DNA of 64,000 nucleotides from Streptomyces mayonensis. GTDB taxonomy: Bacteria > Actinomycetota > Actinomycetes > Streptomycetales > Streptomycetaceae. Shown here piece after piece: positions 32,517-41,201 of this stretch. Made by a program: the position numbers and the translations under genes. Each line of letters opens with the position of its first letter. Position 1 is the first letter of the stretch. The stretch covers positions 92,152 to 156,151 of the forward strand of contig NZ_JACBYP010000003.1 of assembly GCF_018982965.1 (NCBI RefSeq). The letters run 5' to 3'. The notes beneath the pieces were generated by a model that was not told where the DNA came from, did not search any database, and saw only the letters and a list, made by a program, of their open reading frames with translations.

Positions 32517-33095
32517 ATGTCGGTACAGGAACGCAAGGAGCGTGAGCGGGCGGGCCGTGAGCGCCTCATCGTGGCGACCGCCCGCGGACTCGCCGAGGAG
32601 CAGGGCTGGGACGCGGTCACCACCCGGCGGCTCGCCGAGCGCATCGAGTACAGCCAGCCCGTCCTCTACAGCCACTTCCGCGGGAAGCGCGAGATCATCG
32701 GCGCCGTCGCGCTCGAGGGCGCCGCCGAGATGGCAGCGGCGCTGCGGGCCGCGACCACTGCCGCGGACGGCCCCCGGGCCGGGGTCACCGCGCTGGCCCG
32801 CGCCTATCTCGACTTCGCCGAGGCCAACCCGGCGGTCTACGACGCCATGTTCCGGCTCGACGGCGGCCTGCCGTTCGCGCAGGAGGACACGCCGGAGCCG
32901 CTGAAGGACGCCTTCGCCGCCCTGTTGGAAAGCCTCGGCCGGGTCGCCGGGGGCGGTGTCCATCCGGGGCTGTTCACCGAGGTGTTCTGGGCGGCCCTGC
33001 ACGGCCTGGCCACCCTGACCCGGGCGGGACGGCTGCCGCCGGAGGACGCCGGGCGGAGGGTGGAGCTACTGGTGGACCGGCTCGCCGTGGTGTGA
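32517..33095 (+). CDS. TetR family transcriptional regulator
   Basis: 192 aa, ATG 32517; no Shine-Dalgarno sequence, and TAGGGT 6 nt upstream points to a leaderless mRNA. The helix-turn-helix is VTTRRLAERIEYSQPVLYSHFRGKREII (residues ~34-61). The C-terminal part (YLDFAEANPAVYDAMF, FTEVFWAALHGLATL) is the WHG domain of the TetR_C_13/33 type. It is divergent from DUF1772 and is the probable ligand-responsive repressor of that gene and of itself through two CTAGC-GGT-GCTAG sites. Between its end and the next gene, 33096-33318 holds no gene, only a doubled GCCGAGGAGCCGATGAC unit. Confidence 0.9.
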   Translation: MSVQERKERERAGRERLIVATARGLAEEQGWDAVTTRRLAERIEYSQPVLYSHFRGKREIIGAVALEGAAEMAAALRAATTAADGPRAGVTALARAYLDFAEANPAVYDAMFRLDGGLPFAQEDTPEPLKDAFAALLESLGRVAGGGVHPGLFTEVFWAALHGLATLTRAGRLPPEDAGRRVELLVDRLAVV

Positions 33096-33308
33096 CACAC
33101 CGTCCCGGCGGTCGGTACTCGGCGTCTTGATGCGAACGCCGAGGAGCCGATGACGCCGAGGAGCCGATGACGTGGATGAGCCTGCGATGCGGGTGAGCCT
33201 GCGACATGTACGAGTCCGGCCGGACGGCTCGGGGCCGAGCTCGGGTCGGTCGATGGGGGAGCGTTTGTCGCGGGCGCCGGCCGGGTGTCGGGATGAGAGA
33301 CGAGATGC

Positions 33309-33335
33309 GGGCAGCCCCTCAGCCGAGGGCTGCCC
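33309..33335. terminator. Hairpin between convergent genes
   Basis: GGGCAGCCC (33309-33317) pairs with GGGCTGCCC (33327-33335) over a 9-nt loop. It spans the stop of the minus-strand dehydrogenase gene and may end transcription from both sides. Confidence 0.5.
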
Positions 33336-34491
33336 CGTCCGGAGTGGGGTGGGTCATGTCGGGCAGGAGGAACTGTCCGCCCGCCTGTTCGGCGAGGTCG
33401 GCACCGAACAGGGCGCCGGGTGTGTAGGCGCCCGGTCGGCCCTCGCCTCGGGCGAGCCTGGCGGCCACCGCGGCTGCCACCGAGGCGGTGTAGTCCATGC
33501 CGTCGTCGGCGCGCAGCCAGCCCTCGCGGTGGGTGCCGTCGGGCCAGGTGACGACCGCGTGCCCCCAGGAGTGCCGGCGCGGGCGCGGGGTCTCCTTCAT
33601 CTTGGCCTTGGCCATCTGGCCGACGGCGAAGCGTCGCAGCGGCCCGACGGACAGCAGCTTTCCGGCCGGCGGGGCCAGGGCCCGCATGACGGGCGAGGTG
33701 GGGGCCATTCCGGTGGTCACCGTGACGGACGGTGCCTTGCTGGCCCGTTGGGCGGCGATGAGCTCGGCCGTGGGAGCACCGGCGGACTTCGCCCGCCGGC
33801 CGTCGGGCAGGGTGAGCTTCTGCAGATCGGCGCCGAGGCGTGAGGTGACCATGCGTCCGTCCGAGTAGCGGCGTCCGCCGGTCGCCAACGTGTCGATCAT
33901 CGAGGCGGCGAAGGCGCCGCCGACGACTCCGGCGGCCAGGGACACGGAGGCCAGGGCGTCGACGCGTACGGCGGCGGGAGCCGGGCGGCCCTCGCACAGC
34001 CGGATGACGACGGCCTCGGTGGCCAGCACGCCGAAGCCGGAGCCGGTCACCAGCGTGCTGCCCGCCCTTTCGGCCTCCTGATGCAGGCCGAGCAGGCGGG
34101 GGACGGCGGTCAGGTCCGCGGCCAGGTCGAGGTAGTGGCCGCCGGGCATGCACGCCCTGGCGAGGACCGGGGCCGTCTCGGCGTAGTTGCCGATGCCGTT
34201 GAAGACCACGGCAGGCCGCTGCCGGCTGATCTCCGCCGCGATGCCGTCGATGCCGTTGGCACCGTTGGCGCCATGAGCGCCGTCGACGACGACAGCGCGC
34301 GTCCCGAGGTCCGCGGCGGTGTCGCGCAGCCGGTCGCCGCTGCTTTCGCGTCCGACCAGAACCGGCCTGAGTCCCTGGGCGGCGAGGTGCGCGGCGACGG
34401 CGCCTCCGATCCGCCCGCCGGCGCCGAGGATCCAGATCTCTCCGGTCTCTCCGGTCTCTCCGGATCGTGCGCTGTGGGTGGTGTCGGTCAT
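33319..34491 (-). CDS. Saccharopine dehydrogenase-like NAD(P)-binding protein
   Basis: 390 aa, ATG 34491 with CAGGAG about 11 nt upstream. The N-terminal Rossmann motif is WILGAGGRIGGAVAAHLAAQG (residues ~20-40), followed by LVGRESSG. The central region FNGIGNYAETAPVLARACMPGGHYLDLAAD is typical of the saccharopine dehydrogenase-like/trans-acting enoyl reductase superfamily. The reaction is unknown, and true lysine metabolism is unlikely. A small GANGANGIDG repeat lies at ~74-83. The gene is divergent from a TetR gene with two strong operators between them, so it is likely an inducible catabolic or detoxifying enzyme. Confidence 0.8.
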   Translation of the reverse strand: MTDTTHSARSGETGETGEIWILGAGGRIGGAVAAHLAAQGLRPVLVGRESSGDRLRDTAADLGTRAVVVDGAHGANGANGIDGIAAEISRQRPAVVFNGIGNYAETAPVLARACMPGGHYLDLAADLTAVPRLLGLHQEAERAGSTLVTGSGFGVLATEAVVIRLCEGRPAPAAVRVDALASVSLAAGVVGGAFAASMIDTLATGGRRYSDGRMVTSRLGADLQKLTLPDGRRAKSAGAPTAELIAAQRASKAPSVTVTTGMAPTSPVMRALAPPAGKLLSVGPLRRFAVGQMAKAKMKETPRPRRHSWGHAVVTWPDGTHREGWLRADDGMDYTASVAAAVAARLARGEGRPGAYTPGALFGADLAEQAGGQFLLPDMTHPTPDGAALG

Positions 34492-34537
34492 GGGTGTGCT
34501 CCTGCCGTTCCGGGGCGAAGCGGTCGTCCGGCCGCTC

Positions 34538-34596
34538 AGTGATGTCTCACTGTGTCATCACCGACTCTAGCACTGATGACACACTGGGACATCACT
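34538..34596. promoter_or_regulatory. Paired 21-bp palindromic operators
   Basis: Two copies of the dyad TGATGNCNCANTG...CATCA lie at 34540-34560 and 34574-34594. Each is itself palindromic, and the two 23-nt blocks (34538-34560, 34574-34596) are also inverted repeats of each other with two mismatches. Centres are 34 bp apart. They lie between the dehydrogenase and tetR starts; TATCGT (34600-34605) is a -10 candidate 6 nt before the tetR ATG. Confidence 0.85.
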
Positions 34597-34611
34597 TGTT
34601 ATCGTCGGACC

Positions 34612-35196
34612 ATGGCCAGATGGGACCCCGGAACCGAGGAACGCCTCACCCGAGCGGCGCTCGAGCTGTACACGGAGCACGGATACGACAACGTGACCGT
34701 GACGCAGATCGCCGAGCGGGCCGGGATCACCCGCCGCTCGTACTTCCGCTACTTCCCCGACAAGCGCGAAGTGCTGTTCGCCGGCTCGGAACGGCTGCCC
34801 GTCGCGATCCGTGAGGCGGTCCTCGACGTCAGCCGGGCCGCCTCCCCGTTGTCAGTGACCCTCGAGGCCCTCGCCCAGGTCGGCGCCACCCTCGTCGAAC
34901 ACCTCGACCGCACCGCCGAACGCCGCGCCGTGATCGCCTCCAGCCCGGAGCTCCAGGAGCGGGAGCGCACCAAGTCCGCCGCGGTCACCGGCGCGATCCA
35001 CGACGCGCTCCTGCAGCGATGCGTCGACGACGACAGCGCGAAACTGGTGGCGCAGATCGCCACCATCGCCATGCAGAACGCCTTCGACCGCTGGACCGAC
35101 GCGCACGGTCAGAAGGACTTCGCCACCTGTCTCCACACGGTCGCCGCGTCGCTCCGGGACACGCTCACCGCAGACGTCGACACCGGTCGCTACTAG
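34612..35196 (+). CDS. TetR family transcriptional regulator
   Basis: 194 aa from ATG 34612; TATCGT 6 nt upstream and no Shine-Dalgarno suggest a leaderless mRNA. The N-terminus is RWDPGTEERLTRAALELYTEHG, with helix-turn-helix VTVTQIAERAGITRRSYFRYFPDKREVLF (residues ~28-56). The F-R-Y-F-P-D-K box is the usual TetR signature. The C-terminal domain resembles TetR_C_17 type. It is divergent from the saccharopine dehydrogenase-like gene, and paired operators lie 16-74 nt upstream. The 3' end overlaps pmt by 4 nt on the opposite strand. Confidence 0.9.
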   Translation: MARWDPGTEERLTRAALELYTEHGYDNVTVTQIAERAGITRRSYFRYFPDKREVLFAGSERLPVAIREAVLDVSRAASPLSVTLEALAQVGATLVEHLDRTAERRAVIASSPELQERERTKSAAVTGAIHDALLQRCVDDDSAKLVAQIATIAMQNAFDRWTDAHGQKDFATCLHTVAASLRDTLTADVDTGRY

Positions 35197-36938
35197 ACCC
35201 AGGTGTCCAGCCACATCCGCGACCGCCAGTCCTCCATCGGGATCGCCGTGCCGGTGTACAGCGGCCAGAAGTAGATGAAGTTCCAGGCGATCAGGAGGAC
35301 CAGGACGCCCGCGCCCGTCGCGCCCGCCACGCGTCTGGTGTCGCTGCAGCCCGGGCGGCCGATGATCGCGCCCAGGAGCATCGCCACCGCGAGGCAGAGG
35401 AAGGGGAGGAAGACGACGGCGTAGAAGAGGAAGATCGTGCGTTCCTGGTAGAGGAACCAGGGGAGGTAGCCGGCCGCGATGCCGCAGGCGATGGCGCCCG
35501 CGCGCCAGTCGCGGCGGAAGACCCAGCGCCACAGGACGTAGAGCAGGGCGAAGCAGCCGGCCCACCACAGGAGCGGTGTGCCCAGGGCCAGCACCTCGCG
35601 GGCGCACTTCTCGCCCGCGTCGGCCGGGCAGCCGTCGGAGCCGGGCGACGGGGACTCGTAGAAGTAGGAGACCGGGCGGCCCAGGACGATCCAGCTCCAC
35701 GGGTTCGACTGGTACGTGTGCGGTGACGTCAGGTGGGTGTGGAATTCGAGGACCTGCGTCTCGTAGTGCCACAGGCTGCGCCACCAGTCGGGCAGCAGCC
35801 ACGACCAGGAGCTGCCGCTGCCGTCCGTCGCCGCCCAGTCGCGGTAGTAGCCGCCGGTGCCGTCGGCGGGGGAGAGGATCCAGCCCAGCCAGGAGAGGAG
35901 GTACGTGACCAGCGCGACGGGCACCGTGGAGAGGAAGGCCCAGCCCGTGTCGTACTTCAGGACCGACAGGTGGGGGCGGTGCGCGCCCGCGACCCTGCGG
36001 GTGCCCACGTCCCACAGGACCGCCATCACGCAGAACGCCGCCATGATGTAGAGGCCGTTCCACTTCGTGGCCAGGGCCAGGCCCAGCATCAGGCCCGCCG
36101 CCAGGCGCCACGGGCGCCAGCCGAAGCGGAAGCGCTCGGCGACGTCCGCGTCCGGGCGGACCATCCCGTCGGCGTCCACGGGCAGCGCGGCGGCCAGTTT
36201 CCCGCGGGCCCAGTCGCGGTCGGCGACCAGGCAGCCGAAGGCCGCGAGGACGAAGAACATCAGCACGCTGTCCAGCAGCGCCGTGCGGCTCATCACGAAG
36301 TGCAGGCCGTCCACCGCCATCAGCGCGCCCGCCAGGCAGCCGAGGAACGTCGAGCGGAACAGGCGACGCCCGATCCGGCACAGCAGCAGCACCGACAGCG
36401 TGCCGAGCAGCGCCGTCATGAAGCGCCAGCCGAACGGGTCGAAACCGAACAGCAGCTCGCCCAGGCCGATGATGTACTTCCCGACCGGCGGATGCACGAC
36501 GTACGCCGCGTCGGCCGGGATCGGGACGTCGCCGCCCGAGTTCAGGATCAGGTCGTTGGCGTTCTTGTCCCAGTTGACCTCGAAACCGCGGTGGATCAGC
36601 GCCCACGCGTCCTTGGCGTAGTACGTCTCGTCGAATATCACCGCCTTCGGGCTGCCCAGGTTCCAGAAGCGCAGCACACCCGCGAACAGCGCCACCAGCA
36701 GTGGACCGCCCCACGCCGACCACCGCAGGATCCGGTCGCTGAGCGGCTTCGACAGGCCCAGGAAGGCCCACAGGCGCGGACTCGGGCTCGTGTACGGCGG
36801 CACCAGCCGGTCGTGGACGTCGCCGGCCGAGGGCCCCGCCGGGTAGCCGAAGCGGCGCAGCCGCTGCTGCCAGGCGGGCCGCTCGTCGTGCGGGGCCTGG
36901 CCCTGCCGGGTGTCCGTGGAGGACGCGGTACTGGTCAC
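35193..36938 (-). CDS. pmt: Protein O-mannosyltransferase
   Basis: 581 aa, GTG 36938; TACGAT lies 6 nt upstream on the coding strand, a leaderless pattern. This GT39 membrane enzyme transfers mannose from polyprenyl-phosphate-mannose to Ser/Thr of exported proteins. The catalytic Asp-Glu is in [13 protein letters not shown] (first extracytoplasmic loop, residues ~98-110), followed by [13 protein letters not shown], the conserved loop of PMTs. About 11 transmembrane helices span the rest. In S. coelicolor the homologue (SCO3154 by memory) glycosylates PstS and is needed for phage phiC31 infection. It is divergent from rsmI. Confidence 0.93.
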   Translation of the reverse strand: MTSTASSTDTRQGQAPHDERPAWQQRLRRFGYPAGPSAGDVHDRLVPPYTSPSPRLWAFLGLSKPLSDRILRWSAWGGPLLVALFAGVLRFWNLGSPKAVIFDETYYAKDAWALIHRGFEVNWDKNANDLILNSGGDVPIPADAAYVVHPPVGKYIIGLGELLFGFDPFGWRFMTALLGTLSVLLLCRIGRRLFRSTFLGCLAGALMAVDGLHFVMSRTALLDSVLMFFVLAAFGCLVADRDWARGKLAAALPVDADGMVRPDADVAERFRFGWRPWRLAAGLMLGLALATKWNGLYIMAAFCVMAVLWDVGTRRVAGAHRPHLSVLKYDTGWAFLSTVPVALVTYLLSWLGWILSPADGTGGYYRDWAATDGSGSSWSWLLPDWWRSLWHYETQVLEFHTHLTSPHTYQSNPWSWIVLGRPVSYFYESPSPGSDGCPADAGEKCAREVLALGTPLLWWAGCFALLYVLWRWVFRRDWRAGAIACGIAAGYLPWFLYQERTIFLFYAVVFLPFLCLAVAMLLGAIIGRPGCSDTRRVAGATGAGVLVLLIAWNFIYFWPLYTGTAIPMEDWRSRMWLDTWV

Positions 36939-37034
36939 CGCGCCATCGTAGGGAACGGTGCTGTGCGCGTCCCGCGCATGGCCCCCACCGGTGCGCTCCG
37001 GGGCGCGTCCGGACGGTGCTGGGAGGATGGGGGA

Positions 37035-37883
37035 GTGACTGGAACTCTTGTACTCGCGGGCACCCCCATCGGCGACGTCCGGGACGCCCCGCCACGGCTC
37101 GCCGAGGAACTGGCCGGCGCCGACGTCGTCGCCGCCGAGGACACCCGCAGGCTGCGCCGGCTCACCCAGGCGCTCGGAGTGGCGCCCGCCGGGCGTGTCG
37201 TGTCGTACTTCGAGGGCAACGAGTCCGCCCGCACCCCCGAGCTGGTCGAGGAGCTGGCCGGCGGCGCGCGCGTGCTGCTGGTGACCGACGCCGGGATGCC
37301 CTCCGTGTCCGACCCCGGCTACCGGCTGGTCGCCGCCGCCGTCGAGCGCGGCGTCCGCGTCACCGCCGTACCCGGACCGTCCGCCGTGCTCACCGCGCTA
37401 GCGCTGTCCGGGCTGCCGGTGGACCGGTTCTGCTTCGAGGGCTTCCTGCCCCGCAAGGCGGGCGAGCGGCTGACCCGGCTGCGCGAGGTGGCCGAGGAGC
37501 GGCGGACGCTCGTCTATTTCGAGTCCCCGCACCGCGTCGACGACACCCTCGCCGCCATGGCCGAGGTCTTCGGCGCCGACCGCCGGGCCGCCGTCTGCCG
37601 GGAGCTGACCAAGACGTACGAGGAGGTCAGGCGCGGTGGGCTGGGGGAGCTCGCCGCGTGGGCCGGTGACGGGGTGCGGGGCGAGATCACCGTCGTGGTC
37701 GAGGGGGCGCCGGACAAGGGGCCCGAGGAGATCGGCGCCGAGGAGCTGGTGCGCCGGGTGCGGACGCGCGAGGAGGCGGGGGAACGGCGCAAGGAGGCGA
37801 TCGCGGCGGTGGCCGCGCAGGCCGGGCTGCCCAAGCGGGACGTGTTCGACGCGGTGGTGGCGGCGAAGAACGCGGGGGTGTGA
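37035..37883 (+). CDS. rsmI: 16S rRNA 2'-O-ribose methyltransferase RsmI
   Basis: 282 aa, GTG 37035 with GGAGG and GGGGGA just upstream. RsmI methylates the 2'-OH of C1402 in 16S rRNA. The tetrapyrrole-methylase fold is clear: [13 protein letters not shown] (residues ~5-17), [11 protein letters not shown] (~33-43), [27 protein letters not shown] (~88-106), [15 protein letters not shown] and [10 protein letters not shown]. Length and all motifs are normal. It is divergent from pmt with 96 nt between starts. It does not overlap the next gene in any convincing way. Confidence 0.95.
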   Translation: MTGTLVLAGTPIGDVRDAPPRLAEELAGADVVAAEDTRRLRRLTQALGVAPAGRVVSYFEGNESARTPELVEELAGGARVLLVTDAGMPSVSDPGYRLVAAAVERGVRVTAVPGPSAVLTALALSGLPVDRFCFEGFLPRKAGERLTRLREVAEERRTLVYFESPHRVDDTLAAMAEVFGADRRAAVCRELTKTYEEVRRGGLGELAAWAGDGVRGEITVVVEGAPDKGPEEIGAEELVRRVRTREEAGERRKEAIAAVAAQAGLPKRDVFDAVVAAKNAGV

Positions 37884-38059
37884 GACAGGAGGTATCGCCC
37901 AGGGGGTGCGAGGGGATCCGGAGGGTTTGGCTTGACCCGGGCCTGACCTTGCGGGTGCTCCTGCCAAGGGCGACCCAAAACGCCTCAAATACTCGGCCGC
38001 ACCCGGTGCTTTCCCCTCCGTGGAGGAGTCCACTGGCAGGAGGAGAAGCGAACGCACCC

Positions 38060-38101
38060 GAGGGAGCCGGGATGAGCATGGAGGGAGCCGGGATGAGCAT
38101 G
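38060..38101. repeat. Perfect 21-bp tandem duplication at a gene start
   Basis: Bases 38060-38080 and 38081-38101 are identical (GAGGGAGCCGGG then ATGAGCATG). Each copy holds a GGGAG ribosome-binding site and two in-frame ATG codons of the zinc-ribbon gene, so the whole initiation signal is doubled without a frame change. Confidence 0.97.
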
Positions 38102-38530
38102 AGCGAGAGCGCGGCACGGACCGGGGCGCACGCCGGTGCCACTGCCGTCGTCCACGAGTCGTACTCCTTCGCCTGCATGCGCTGCGGGCACGGCTGGGAG
38201 CAGTCGTTCGAGATAGAGCACCACAGGGGTGCCGACGGGAACGAGTTCGTGCGCTACGTCGCGGACGGCCGCGTCGTGCCCTCCCCGCTGACCCGGCCGA
38301 CCTGCCCCACCTGCGAGAACCACGTCGTACGGATCATGCGCCCGGGCCGGGTCGCCTCCGTGCGCGGCGCCTCCCACGGCTCCCACCGGGTGCCGCCCGC
38401 CGGCCCGCTGGAGGTGCCCCTCGTGCCCGAGACGCCCGGGCCGGGAGCGCCGGGGCTCTCCGACGGACGCGGGCGCCGGCACCTGAGCGACCTGCTGCAC
38501 GCCCTCCACCTCCACCGCCGGGCGAGCTGA
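38072..38530 (+). CDS. Zinc-ribbon protein of unknown function
   Basis: 152 aa from ATG 38072, or 145 aa from ATG 38093 in the second copy of a 21-bp duplication; both have the same GGGAG site. A four-cysteine zinc ribbon is formed by SFACMRCGHGWEQ (C-x2-C) and RPTCPTCENHV (C-x2-C), about 40 residues apart. The region between is the typical beta-hairpin (FEIEHHRGADGNEFVRYVADG). The C-terminal third is Pro/Gly-rich and ends in a basic His-rich helix. It is soluble and may bind nucleic acid or a protein partner. I do not know its function. It lies between rsmI and tatD in the core gene order. Confidence 0.8.
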   Translation: MSMEGAGMSMSESAARTGAHAGATAVVHESYSFACMRCGHGWEQSFEIEHHRGADGNEFVRYVADGRVVPSPLTRPTCPTCENHVVRIMRPGRVASVRGASHGSHRVPPAGPLEVPLVPETPGPGAPGLSDGRGRRHLSDLLHALHLHRRAS

Positions 38531-38571
38531 CCCGGCAAGGAGCCGCCCGGGGCTTTCGTAGGATCGGGAGC

Positions 38572-39471
38572 ATGCCTTCGAACGCCTCGGGCCGGCCCGA
38601 CAAGAACGCCGCGCCCCCGCTTCCCGAGCCCCTGCGGGTACCGGTCGCCGACTCGCACACCCACCTCGACATGCAGTCCGGCACGGTGGACGAGGCGCTC
38701 GCCAAGGCCGCCTCCGTCGGCGTCACGACCGTCGTCCAGGTCGGCTGCGACCTCGCCGGGTCCCGCTGGGCCGCCGAGACCGCCGCCGCGTACGACGCCG
38801 TCCACGCCACGGTCGCCCTGCACCCCAACGAGGCGCCGCGCATCGTGCACGGGGATCCCGACGGCTGGTCGAGGCAGGGGGCGCGGCAGCCCGGCGGGGA
38901 CGCGGCGCTCGACGACGCGCTGGCCGGGATCGACCGGCTCGCGGCACTCCCGCAGGTCAAGGGCGTCGGCGAGACCGGCCTCGACCACTTCCGCACCGGG
39001 CCCGAGGGCAAGGAGGCGCAGGAGCGTTCCTTCCGCGCCCACATCGAGATCGCCAAGCGGCACGGCAAGACCCTCGTCATCCACGACCGCGACGCCCACG
39101 CCGACGTCCTGCGCATCCTCAAGGAGGAGGGCGCCCCCGAGCGCACCGTCTTCCACTGCTACTCCGGCGACGCCGAGATGGCCGAGACCTGCGCGAGCGC
39201 CGGGTACTACATGTCCTTCGCGGGCAACATCACCTTCAAGAACGCCCAGAACCTGCGCGACGCCCTCGCCGTCGCCCCCTCCGAGCTGGTCCTGGTCGAG
39301 ACCGACGCGCCGTTCCTGACGCCGGTGCCCTACCGGGGGCGGCCGAACGCCCCCTACCTGGTGCCGGTCACGGTGCGGGCGATGGCCGAGGTGCGGGGCG
39401 TCGACGAGGACACGCTGGCCGCCGCCCTCGCAGCGAACACGGCACGCGCCTTCGGGTACGCGGGCGCGTGA
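38572..39471 (+). CDS. tatD: TatD family metal-dependent DNase
   Basis: 299 aa, ATG 38572; TAGGAT at 38559-38564, 7 nt upstream, suggests a leaderless mRNA. The metallo-hydrolase residues are all visible: SHTHLD (H-x-H, residues ~27-32), GVGETGLD (metal-bridging Glu, ~136-143), LVIHDRDA (~165-172), VFHCYSG (~189-195) and LVETDAPF (final Asp, ~241-248). TatD proteins are 3'-5' exonucleases acting in DNA repair and degradation in the cytoplasm. The first ~20 residues are a non-conserved extension. It is followed 105 nt later by the rpf-like gene. Confidence 0.94.
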   Translation: MPSNASGRPDKNAAPPLPEPLRVPVADSHTHLDMQSGTVDEALAKAASVGVTTVVQVGCDLAGSRWAAETAAAYDAVHATVALHPNEAPRIVHGDPDGWSRQGARQPGGDAALDDALAGIDRLAALPQVKGVGETGLDHFRTGPEGKEAQERSFRAHIEIAKRHGKTLVIHDRDAHADVLRILKEEGAPERTVFHCYSGDAEMAETCASAGYYMSFAGNITFKNAQNLRDALAVAPSELVLVETDAPFLTPVPYRGRPNAPYLVPVTVRAMAEVRGVDEDTLAAALAANTARAFGYAGA

Positions 39472-39576
39472 GCGGGCGCGCCACGCTGGGTAGTCGGGCC
39501 GCTTGGGAGAGTGACGGACGCTCCGCTAGGTTCTGGGGGCCCGAACCGGACCCCCGGGCGCCAGGAGTGTGCCGGC

Positions 39577-41139
39577 GTGAGCAGAACGCAGCAGTTCGAG
39601 ACCACCGCGGTGTCCGAGGGGTACCCGTGCTCCGGGCCGTACGGGTATCCCGGGGCGTACGGGTATCCCGGGGTGTACGGGTATCCCGGGGTGTACGGGT
39701 ATCCCGGGATGTACGAGCCTCCCGGGCCGCACCCGCACCCCGGGGCGTATGAGCACCCGGGGGCGTACGAGTACCTCGCACCGTACGGACACCCGGGGCC
39801 GTACGAGCGGCCCGCACCGTACGACGCCCACCTCGCACTCGCACCGTACGACCTCCACAACGCCCCGACCCTCCCGTACGGGAACGCCCGCGGCGGGGCC
39901 CGTGGGGAGCGCTTCGGCGGCACCCGTCCGGTGCCCGTCCACGAGCCGACCGCGCCCGCGCTGCCCCCGCAGGGCGCCGCCCCGCGTACGCCCGTCGACG
40001 GTCCGCGGGCCGGGAGCCGGCGCCGCCCGCGGGAGAGCGGGCGGGCGGACGGAGCCCTGCGCCGGCTGCTGCCGCGCGCGCTGGTCGTGGCGTTCCTCGC
40101 GGGCGGCACCAGTGCCTTCGTCGCCAAGGACAAGGCGGTCGAGCTGACCGTCGACGGCACGCCGCGCACCCTGCACACCTTCGCCGACGACGTCACCGAG
40201 CTTCTCGCCGAACAGGGCGTCGAGACCGGCGCCCACGACGTGATCCTCCCCGCCCCCGGCACCCCGCTGACCACCGGCGAGGACGTCGCAGTCCGCCATG
40301 GTCGGCCCCTCCTGCTCACCCTCGACGGCCACCGGCGCCAGGTGTGGACGACCGCGGAGACGGTGGGCGGGGCGCTGCGGCAGCTCGGCGTGCGGACCGA
40401 GGGCGCGTACCTGTCCACGGGGGGAGCGCGGCGCATCGGCCGCACGGGGCTGGCCCTGGTGGTGCGGACCGAGCGGGTGGTCACGGTCATGGCGGACGGC
40501 CGGGCCCGCACCGTCCGCACCAACGCCGCGAGCGTGGGCGAGGCCGTCGAGCAGGCCGGTGTCACCCTGCGCGGCGAGGACACCACCTCCGTCCCCGCCA
40601 CCGCCTTCCCCCGCGACGGGCAGACGATCACCGTGCTGCGGATCACCGGCTCCCAGGAGGTCCGCGAGGACCCGATCCCCTTCGCCGCCCGGCGCACGGA
40701 GGACTCCTCGCTCTACCGGGGGACCGAGGTCGTGCAGCAGGCGGGCCGCCCCGGTCTGCGCCGGACCACCTACGCCGTGCGCACCGTCAACGGCGTACGG
40801 GAGAAACCGCGCCGGCTGCGCACGGAGGTGGTGCGCGAGGCCCGCCCGCAGATCGTGCGGGTCGGCACCCGGCCCCGGCCGGCCTCCGTCGAGGGCGCCG
40901 GCCACCTGAACTGGCAGGCGCTGGCGGCCTGCGAGTCGGGCGGCCGCCCGGACGCCGTCGACCCGTCGGGCACGTACGGCGGCCTGTACCAGTTCGACGC
41001 CGCCACCTGGCACGGCCTCGGCGGCGAGGGCCGCCCCGAGGACGCGCCGCCCGCCGAGCAGACGTACCGGGCGAAGAAGCTGTACGTCCGCAGCGGCGCC
41101 AGTTCCTGGCCGCACTGCGGCGCCCGCCTGCGGGGGTGA
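39577..41139 (+). CDS. RpfB-like resuscitation-promoting factor (cell-wall lytic)
   Basis: 520 aa, GTG 39577 with AGGAG 9 nt upstream. Residues ~15-90 are a Tyr/Gly/Pro-rich cytoplasmic region with YGYPG(A/V) repeats. An Arg-rich segment precedes one transmembrane helix (ALVVAFLAGGTSAFVA, ~168-183). Outside are three DUF348 repeats (for example VELTVDGTPRTLHTFADDVTELL), a G5 domain (~365-440) and a C-terminal transglycosylase-like Rpf domain. The latter is LNWQALAACESGGRPDAVDP with the catalytic Glu in ACESGG, and YGGLYQFDAATW. It probably cleaves peptidoglycan during germination or growth. It has RpfB architecture, but the N-terminal repeat region is unusual. Confidence 0.9.
   Translation: MSRTQQFETTAVSEGYPCSGPYGYPGAYGYPGVYGYPGVYGYPGMYEPPGPHPHPGAYEHPGAYEYLAPYGHPGPYERPAPYDAHLALAPYDLHNAPTLPYGNARGGARGERFGGTRPVPVHEPTAPALPPQGAAPRTPVDGPRAGSRRRPRESGRADGALRRLLPRALVVAFLAGGTSAFVAKDKAVELTVDGTPRTLHTFADDVTELLAEQGVETGAHDVILPAPGTPLTTGEDVAVRHGRPLLLTLDGHRRQVWTTAETVGGALRQLGVRTEGAYLSTGGARRIGRTGLALVVRTERVVTVMADGRARTVRTNAASVGEAVEQAGVTLRGEDTTSVPATAFPRDGQTITVLRITGSQEVREDPIPFAARRTEDSSLYRGTEVVQQAGRPGLRRTTYAVRTVNGVREKPRRLRTEVVREARPQIVRVGTRPRPASVEGAGHLNWQALAACESGGRPDAVDPSGTYGGLYQFDAATWHGLGGEGRPEDAPPAEQTYRAKKLYVRSGASSWPHCGARLRG
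39640..39711. repeat. 18-bp tandem repeat in the rpf-like gene (4 copies)
   Basis: TACGGGTATCCCGGGGYG occurs at 39640, 39658, 39676 and 39694 (the last with one change), encoding Y-G-Y-P-G-(A/V/M). All copies are in frame, followed by degenerate relatives to about 39830. Confidence 0.95.
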
Positions 41140-41201
41140 GGCCTGCCGGTGGCGGCCGCGGGAGTGCGCCGGACGTCCGGCGACCAGGCGCGACCCGGCG
41201 G

